DNA of 64,000 bases, taken from positions 1,488,001 through 1,552,000 of the forward strand of contig NC_088324.1 of the NCBI RefSeq assembly GCF_910592395.1, given 5' to 3'. This DNA comes from Lineus longissimus (taxonomy: Eukaryota; Nemertea; Pilidiophora; Heteronemertea; Lineidae). Of the stretch, positions 56,607 to 64,000 are shown one piece after another (positions within the stretch are counted from its first letter, which is position 1; every line of letters begins with the position of its first letter). The notes below the pieces were generated by a model. That model did no database searches, was not told the DNA's origin, and saw only the letters and a list, made by a program, of their open reading frames with translations. The position numbers and the translations under genes are program-made.

Positions 56607-57301
56607 TTATGCATCATTAATGATATTCATGGCGGTCTGTTCCGTGATTTCATCTTCAGCTTCAGCTTGATGTGCGATGGGAACATTTGAAGCAGAGGTA
56701 GGCGTTGGTGTGCCAGAAGGAGCGTGGTCAGTCATGGCTGTGGTGGTGGACATAGTAGTTGAGGTTGTGACAGCAGTGGAGGTGGACGCGGAAGTTGAGA
56801 TGGAGACAGCAGCAACGGACTCATTATTGTTGGCAGGCTTGGCAGGCTCGTTGGCTACATCAAGATCAGTTACACTTGATGATTGACTCAGGGCGAGGTC
56901 GTCATTGTCGTCATCGGACTCTGAGAATGGGCGGAACGTGGCAGCCTTCACCGGCGTAAATTTTGGTGACTTGACAGGGGTGAACTTCGTTGGTGTTGAT
57001 GCTTTCTGTGGTGTTGTTGGCAGTGATGACAGTTTCTTGACCTGTTCTCTCAACCGATTGCATTCTCTGAAGTCGTTAGTCAGCTGCCTCTTCATGCGTT
57101 GCATGTCACCGACCATTTTTGACATTTGGTTGTCAATATGATGGCGTAGAGCTGGGAGCTGCTTCGCAACAGCAACATGGTTTTTTTCCAGGAAATTTAC
57201 CTGAATCAATGCCAGTTCTTTACATGTATCATCTTGCAAGTGCTGGAGCTGTTGGGTGAGGGTTAGGGCTTGGCAATGGCTTGGCTTATTGAAGGATGTC
57301 A
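56607..57301 (-). CDS. Coiled-coil, Ser/Thr-rich ORF upstream of Helitron 2
   Basis: A 230-codon frame from an ATG that directly follows a TTCCACTTTCAG acceptor-like sequence (57302-57313). Residues about 5-110 look helical with heptad-like spacing (QQLQHLQDD, MQRMKRQL, RLREQVKKL). Then come TP/SP repeats (KFTPVKSPKFTPVKA), an acidic cluster (SESDDDNDD) and a long Ser/Thr-rich tail. There is no enzymatic motif. It is on the same strand as, and 0.7 kb upstream of, Helitron 2, so it may be its ORF1 or a captured host exon. Not recognised. Confidence 0.5.
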
Positions 57302-57339
57302 TCTGAAAGTGGAAATGATTTTTGATGGGCATATAATGT

Positions 57340-60240
57340 ACACAAACAGTAGGCCGCTATCTTCCTGCATTTGGGTATTTTATTTGGGCGTGCAAACTTC
57401 ATTGTAAAGAAAAACATGATTCAGCCGTACATTGTTGCACGTGGACATCGCACATGGACAGTGCACATACAGCGCATGCATTATTGAGGCATGTACATTA
57501 ATGCATGTAGGCCCTACCGTACAGTACATGTCCGTCCATAAAGATGAGACTTTGCGACCCGAAAAAGCGGCCGGTGCTTGCTTGTTGGTATTTCTTCGCA
57601 TTATAAGTGCATTTCATGTACGTATGACTGGTTAATGAGGAGTCATTGATCATGTTTTGGCCATGTTTTTACCTTAGTTTGCAAATAAATGGAGTTTCGG
57701 CTGAGGACGTCAGGAAAAACAAAGAAGCGGTAGGCCTAATGCTAGCCAAACTACCCGATCAGAGGAGAGTAAAATTCTAATGTGTAAATTATTTTTCTCT
57801 TGCAGGTGTTTCATTGTAGGCCTACTATAGGGTTGCTAATAAAATAAAATAAAGTGGTGCATAAATGCAGTCTGTATTGCTACGCCCGACACCATAGTAT
57901 TTACCTTTTCGAAACATTATATATCCTTTATCGATTGGATGTGCCTGACTGATTGACTTCTAACTTCCATGCCAGTCAAAAGTGCTGACGGCGAAATGTG
58001 GTACTAAGGCGCTCTGACAGTCTCTCATTTGTTTACGGTCCTGGCGCAACTTCCCAATGTGTAAATTCCTTAAACATTTTGTGACCTCTTCTATTCTTAA
58101 TGATAGGGTTGCTGATAAAAAGAAATAAGTCCAGCAACCAAAAGTATCAAAATACATTTTTGTTTACATTTGAACTGCACACATGCGTTTGTTTACAATT
58201 ATCTCGAAGATCAGGTGACCTACAATCGTGGATTGAAAATAACATTAACCTTGGTTCAGCAGGTGAACACGTGTACAGGCTGTTCCAATCATCCCCCTAC
58301 AGCCAGCCGTTCAACAGGTAGTGTTAGTCACCCCACAGGGAGTGCAGGTGATTCATTAATACCCTGCATAACTAAACAGCAATGGCTTGGCTTCCGTGAG
58401 TGGTAAGGAGAATTGACCGTGTCCGATTAAAAATCCCTCATTACTGCTCCGCTGAAGTAAATTTCCGAAAATAAACATGACGTTGCATCAGGATAACATA
58501 TCACCTGCAAACGTGCAAAATTTCGAGACGAAACACGACCCCCAAATGGCACTTTAGCGAGCCGCCTTATAGTATTATGATATAGATGCACCTGCCACTG
58601 TGCATGGATGCTCGATATGCTAGTGACAGTGTGTGTGCCAGTGTGGCCTGCCTGCTCACATGTAGCTAGGGCCTTGGACTGGTGCGTACACGGGGCCTAG
58701 GATAGATGCCTATGCCTCAGCATCCATCTCATAACACTAGCCTTAGCATCAATGTGTACACTACAATTAGATTGAATTTGAAAAAAATTGATTTGAATTG
58801 TCATTGAATTATACACATGGCTACTAGCCGGCTGGCAACTACTGAGCTAGGGAAGGACATGACTACTCGCCCCGCTACAGCAGCGTAGAGAATATATGGA
58901 TTATGGTCAAGTTTGTTTCAGGCCTTAGAGATATTTGTGAGAGAATGTTACCTGATTTAGTTAAAAGAATCTGGAAAACACGTCTCAGATGGGCGCAGAC
59001 ATATTGGAAATGATAAACCAATCAGAGCCGTCGTTTCATTTTTACCCATAATTCCGTTTTCGCATATATATTTAGAATTTATCGAACATAAATTTTTTGT
59101 GAGGTCGCATATTTATCAACTATCCAATACATATATTAGATGTTATTGATATATATATATTGTAAATATATCGCAAATATATATTGGATATCGCATATAT
59201 TAGCATTACCCACTCAAAAAATGAACTTTTAGGTAGAGTCATAAAAATGACTTTATCTGAAAGCTGTTGGGACAACAATCTCAGAACTTCTTAAATTTTT
59301 CAGATTGACCAATTATAAGCCGAGATATCGCAATTTTTGTTTTCGGTATTTACCCTTATTTTCTAATTGATCAACTGTAAAACAATGAAGGGATTTCACG
59401 CCATTTTACGCCATTGAAAATGATATTATAGACCTAAAATACCTGTCTTGGAGCATTGCTGTAGTATCCAAATACTATGACAAACATTCCAGACATTTGG
59501 TACCCGGGGTAAAAATTGTATGCTCGATCCATTCCTGTCATCGAAAATGGCGTACGGAGTACGAAATGCACCATCTGGCGGCCATCTTGGAAGAGTAACA
59601 GTAAGGATCGCTTAGTAAAAGTGCCTCAACCAGGTCAAAACAACAAATTTGACATTAGACCAATATTTTAGGGCAATTAAAGGACTCTGAAAATACCAGA
59701 TGAAATTGAAATACAAACAATTAAATGCAAAACCAGGGTCACCTTTAATAATAAAGAGGCCATCTTGGAATCCAAGATGGCCGCCACCAAGCAAGACGAC
59801 GGGTAATTTTCTAGATTCGAACCATGCTGTGTAACATGTTTACGGAAAGGTCTCAGTGAGAAGATTCCAAATATTGCCTTGATTCAGTCATTAGCATACA
59901 TTCCAGGGAGAAATCAACATAAATCAATTTCCACATTTGCCTTAGACAAGTTTAAAAGACGTTTTGGTCCGTGAATTGTGCTACTGAGTTCCGTCACTCC
60001 CAAATATTGACTGGGGCGTCTCTCTCAGTTCGTAACTACAAACAGCACACAATTACAATATACTTAGTATGTCAATTATCATGCAAATCCTTAAAAAATT
60101 CAGTCTATATCACAATCAAGAAGAAGATCAAAGCAGTAAGAAAGTTCAATCCATGTATCGTCAGTACAGCATAAGTCTTTACTACAGCCTCGGTCCAGTC
60201 CCAGCAGGTGCAATGGTCCCCGACAGAGAAACTCTTCACT
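57340..60240. other. 2.9 kb without a recognised gene
   Basis: Short ORFs only. GGCCATCTTGGAATCCAAGATGGCC forms a hairpin at about 59758-59782, and an AT-rich ATATAT tract lies at 59145-59200. Confidence 0.4.
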
Positions 60241-60251
60241 GATGACTTCCA

Positions 60252-61825
60252 CTACCAGTACCTGAAAAGAGACAGAGTGCATAATATACTAATGATTAAA
60301 TCATTTTCCTGGTTGAAACTATCGTATCTTTGAGATTGACTATAGGCAATGTTGCTTTAAGATGTCCAGTTATTAATCTCTGTGAAGTTCATGGGTTCTT
60401 GCCACTTCAGTTAACCTGTGAAGAAATAAATTTTTCAAAATACCTGGATTTGAAATCATGGTACATTTTTTGAACTTGGCCAGCCTGTGGAAGGGAGAAC
60501 AGTCTTCCACCACTTGTAGGGAGAGGGGGTATCAGTGGTCCCGCAAAGATAAACATTTTGTCTATTGTAGACTCGTCTTTCCTTGTCGGTCTTCTGTACT
60601 GGCCTGGAAGGGATGTAGGCTCCATGAAGTCAACAACACTGCCATCCTCTTCATCTTCATCGTAACTTGTTATGTTACCTGGAACATTAAAGATGTGAAA
60701 CCTATATGGTGAGAAATAGTGTTTGTCCATTGTGAATGGTCGATCATTGATGGATTTCAGAATATGCTCATTACCAAACATTCATTTGCTATAATCATGT
60801 TAGAATCTAACATGATTTGTTTCATTTTAGTCTCCTGGAAGGGCAATGTATTGTTAGTTACAATGTAGCAATGTAAAAAAATGACTTACCTGGGTACCAC
60901 CCATTGTCAAATGCAACTGCAACCCAGTCACCAACCACAGCTTCGGAACCATCAGGAAGTTCTGGTTCTTCATCGGACACGAAACTTTCATCGTCAGAAT
61001 CTGGCTCCGACACATCATTGTCAGCTGACTTCTCCGCCCGTCTAGGTGTACGTTTCACCAGCTGTTTTCCTTCCCTCTTCTTCTTCTTTTCGCACTCTTT
61101 AGTGAAGTTACTGGCAATGGTTTCATCAGTGACTGCTTCAAATGCCCGATGTTTCTCGCGTAGTTTTTTTCCTTCTTTCATAGCTCTGTGAAAAAGCGCA
61201 CTTCTCTCTTCTCCTTTCTCATCCAACCATTGCTGAAACCTAGCACGTTCACTTGACATGTTGTCAAGTGGAGCACATGAGACCTGACGTTTACTGTTCT
61301 CATTTGATGGCCAGCTGAGTGGCCCTGTTAAAAAGTCTGAAAGCTGATTTTCGCAGCACTTCTTCATACCATCGAGGATTCCAACAGCACACTTCTGGAA
61401 GAACTCTTCCTGACCTGGCTCTGGAACTTGCATTGCTGCTTGATATATAAACAAACACAGGGTCATCTTCAGGCTCTACGATGGTCAATGGCGCGGCTAT
61501 CCACTCTTCAATCCTTTGGAACATGGGCAGGATGTCCTGGTACAACTCTAAGTAATTGAGGTGCCCGCTTGTCATGGCATCCCAATATGGGCCTGTCAGC
61601 TTTGAGAATATGGCGGAAAGGACGTGAATGACTGTGACTACCTTTGGATCATTCAAGTCGAGGCGGGCTGACTTGACCTTCAGATTGGCAGAATCCAAGC
61701 TTTCAAAAAAGTCAACCAGTTGTTGTCTGTGGAAGAGGACTTGAGCAGCTGTTTCAAATAAGCAGTTGAAACGGTTGTCCTTGTAGTTACCTATCACTGA
61801 TTTGATGTTATGAAGTCGGCAGTAA
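60252..61825 (-). pseudogene. C-terminal part of a second transposon-family gene
   Basis: Exons 61825-60890, 60678-60444 and 60261-60252, all in phase; the last adds Tyr-Trp and a TAG stop. Homologous to the C-terminal half of the 39-43 kb gene: NYKDNRFNCLFE matches SFRGNRFNNFFE, QLSDFLTGPL matches QLTDFLPGG, and DWVAVAFDNGWYPG is the Tudor-like start. A frame change at a TATATAT run near 61445 breaks it. The N-terminal half is missing because another member's end begins at 61826. This copy has an extra intron inside the Tudor-like region compared with the 39-kb gene. Confidence 0.75.
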
Positions 61826-62640
61826 GTAGGTACCGGCAGCCAAATTTTCAAATTCATGATATGATGTGGAAAACTAGTTTTTCCAACTCAGTTTGGTGTC
61901 AAATAAACACACACAAAATTTCAGCCCGATCGATTGAACGGTTTTTGAGATCCGAGGGTCAGGGGTACCCCCCATGCCAGGGGCCCCCCGAAATTTCAAA
62001 AAAGTGGTTTTTGGAGGCCTATATTTAAAAAAGTAAGTACAATATCCATTTATTTATCCTATTTTCCAGCACTGCCTACCCCCTAGTATGCAGAAATGCA
62101 AATTCACAGCATTTGAAGGTGTAATAAACAAATTATGACCATCCAAAAATGCAATTTTCCTCAATGGCCGCCCCCTGATTTTGGTGAAAATGGCATTTTT
62201 AGGGGGTCATAATACAGAATTTAAAGGTTTCTGATGTCTGAAAGCATTATTTTCCCAATTAGAACTGTGGGGACAGTGAGTCTAATTTTTTTGAGGGGCC
62301 TGAAAAAATTAATTTTGCAGATATTCACCTCCAAAAATGGCTTCGGGCCAATTTTTGCCTTTCGCCGCGTAACACGAAAAAACGCTCAAAAACCGCCGAA
62401 ATGGACCATTTTTGAATGGTCAGCAAGAGGTTATTTCTTAAAATAGCTCTGAGATAATTTGTACCTGGGGTATATAATACCTCCTAAATCCAATGAAACC
62501 ATCCTTTTTTCTCTATCTTTAAGGCTTATAGGAGAAAACCCAGGTCAAATATAGTGAAATTTCAGAAATTGAGGATTTTTCTGCTTTCTCACTGTCCGCA
62601 CATTTTTTAGGGAAATTTACATAAAGAAATACCCATAAAG

Positions 62641-63975
62641 CTAAAAGAGAATTTTCTCATTTTCAGTTACGTTTTTTTCTCGTTCTCTAAGTTTTCGTGC
62701 CTTTGTACCATTTTTATACTGAAGGAGTTCAGACGCAATGTCACCAAATTCAGTCTGTAATTTACTATGTTCCCTTTGCAAGGCTTTCAAATTCAACTCC
62801 TCCTTTCTGTCAGATAATTCTTTTTCCAAGAGATTTGCACGCTTTGCATGGTGTGAACACTCCTTTGAACACACCCCAAGCTGTTCTCGCAACTCAGAGT
62901 TTTCTTTGTTGGATTCCTCAAGTCTTCCCTTGAGTGCACGGAGTTCACGTGCCTGTTTCATTGCTGCCAAATTTGCCACATGTTCAGAAGCTGGTTTCAC
63001 AATCACAGGTTCCCCATGCTCTTCTTGATCAATGCGATTGTCAGAATCCTCATGTCTATCTTCAGCATCAGTATTGTCCATCACAGGTTCCCCATGCTCT
63101 TCTTGATCAATGCGATTGTCAGAATCCTCATGTCTATCTTCAGCATCAGTATTGTCCATCACAGGTTCCCCATGCTCTTCTTGATCAATGCGATTGTCAG
63201 AATCCTCATGTCTATCTTCAGCATCAGTATTGTCCATCACAGGTTCCCCATGCTCTTCTTGATCAATGCGATTGTCAGAATCCTCATGTCTATCTTCAGC
63301 ATCAGTATTGTCCATTTTATCAGGTTCAATGTCCACAGGCCTACTTTCAATGACCAACTTGCACAAACTATGTGAAAATTTATCAAATTCACTCACACCG
63401 TCTGGCCCCTTTCTGCTCTTGGATTTGTTCGTCCTGCGATATGTACCCTCAGTTTCGTTCAAAATCTTCGCGAAATCTGTGTCACTCCTCACCAAAGCAC
63501 CCAGACAAAATGTTCTTAAGCTTTGCAAGCGGAATCTTCTTTTTCTTTGCAAAAGTTTTGATCTCCATGACAAAACCATTTGTGAGCTGGACAGTGTTTC
63601 CATATGACCTTAGATCCTCTGGATCCCCCAGAATATCTGATTCGTAAATGCCATAGCTATCACTGATGGTGCCCAGGGAATTGAAGCTTAAAGTCACATC
63701 GAGAAAGGGTCCAAATGGTTCACCTGATGTAGCCAAATCTCGTGCTAATTTGACACAATGCTCCACTTTCCAGCGCAGCCTTGACACAGGCAAAGACGGG
63801 CAGAGTTTGCTGAAAAGGTCACGTAGCTCATCCCATGTCTGTCCTTCCTTTTCGCGAATTAGGAATAGCTGTAGGAGTAGTCGGTTGTTGCATCGCACAT
63901 CAGCAGGCAGAGCCACCCGCCTTCCACGTCCTTTTGCAGTCGCATTTCTTTTGAAGACTTCAAAATGATCATCAC
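62641..63975 (-). pseudogene. N-terminal half of a third transposon-family gene
   Basis: It begins at an acceptor (ATATATTTCAG/GT, 63976) in the same phase as exon 2 of the 39-43 kb gene and shares TAKGRGRRVALPADV with its AKGRGRRVNLPPNAV. A frame change at about 63490-63530 separates the first part from the second, which has four exact 26-residue acidic repeats and then a long coiled coil (LREQLGVC, LEKELSDRKEEL). It stops at 62641 where non-coding transposon sequence takes over, so the putative catalytic region is deleted. Exons further 5' lie outside the window. Confidence 0.7.
63003..63314 (-). repeat. 78-bp coding minisatellite, four identical units
   Basis: Four exact 78-bp units encode a 26-residue acidic repeat (MDNTDAEDRHEDSDNR, then IDQEEHGEPV). 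Exact identity means very recent amplification or homogenisation. Confidence 0.95.
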
Positions 63976-64000
63976 CTGAAATATATATAAGAAGCATAAA

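Larger units (their letters stand above)
50794..57332 (-). mobile_element. Helitron 2, approximate extent
   Basis: Defined by the four-exon Rep/helicase, the tentative CTAG end near 50794 and, upstream, a same-strand coiled-coil ORF that may belong to it. The 5' TC end was not located, so the left-to-right limits are approximate. Confidence 0.45.
61826..64000 (-). mobile_element. Deletion derivative of the transposon family, inserted in the copy above
   Basis: It starts with TAGGTACCGGCAGCC, close to the TAGGTATAGGCACTC end of the 7.28-kb element. About 0.8 kb of non-coding DNA similar to 37.8-38.7 kb follows, then the N-terminal half of the gene. The middle and C-terminal coding parts are absent. 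The right end is outside the window. Confidence 0.6.

Noticed and set aside
59758-59782. GGCCATCTTGGAATCCAAGATGGCC palindrome as a regulatory site
   Set aside because: A short palindrome with no gene or repeat context; CAAGATGGC words are common in such DNA.
62934-63375. Plus-strand ORFs of 131-139 codons with repeats, or a CRISPR-like array
   Set aside because: The periodicity comes from the minus-strand coding minisatellite; units are contiguous with no unique spacers, so it is not CRISPR.

Overview
The window reads as nuclear DNA of an invertebrate animal, probably marine. Split genes carry consensus GT/AG splice sites in consistent phases, there is no bacterial gene organisation, and most recognisable coding sequence belongs to animal transposable elements: Ty3/Gypsy, BEL/Pao, Helitrons, PIF/Harbinger, and pogo-like and piggyBac-like non-autonomous elements. 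The species cannot be named from sequence alone. No complete, certain host gene is visible; the best non-transposon candidate is a five-exon minus-strand gene at 44.95-48.89 kb whose first exon resembles the TDP-43 N-terminal domain.

Layout. 0-2 kb: a nested-inverted-repeat MITE and a perfect 44-bp palindrome. 2.2-6.6 kb: the 3' part of a Gypsy element (integrase, then a zinc-finger/TatD-nuclease ORF, then an LTR). 6.6-9.7 kb: mosaic copies of a dispersed repeat, with another piece near 21 kb. 12.0-13.3 kb: a tandemly duplicated unit; one copy holds a Harbinger deletion derivative and the other preserves the empty site. 13.28-20.88 kb: an apparently intact BEL/Pao element on the minus strand with two identical-looking 247-bp LTRs. 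21.3-30 kb: mostly non-coding, with a degenerate ~350-bp tandem repeat at 27.1-28.4 kb and a small hairpin element. 30.0-37.4 kb: broken Helitron 1 (minus strand), whose RPA-like ORF is interrupted by a 1000-bp pogo-like element. 37.45-44.72 kb: a 7.28-kb DNA transposon with 14-bp terminal inverted repeats and a 9-bp target duplication, inserted at the 5' side of Helitron 1. It carries a four-exon gene for a coiled-coil, possibly RNase H-like, Tudor-like protein. 44.95-48.9 kb: the TDP-43-like gene fragment. 49.5-50.4 kb: a piggyBac-like MITE nested in a mariner/pogo-like MITE. 50.8-55.9 kb: Helitron 2 (minus strand, four exons), preceded by a coiled-coil ORF at 56.6-57.3 kb. 60.25-64 kb: a broken composite of two further members of the 7.28-kb transposon family, running off the right edge.

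Most novel content: the 7.28-kb transposon family, which I could not place in a named superfamily and which has two to three members here. Other points are the Gypsy-linked TatD nuclease, and a Helitron whose catalytic tyrosine motif has become a TA microsatellite without losing frame or tyrosines. Splice models were derived by eye from consensus sites and phase; repeat comparisons are also by eye.
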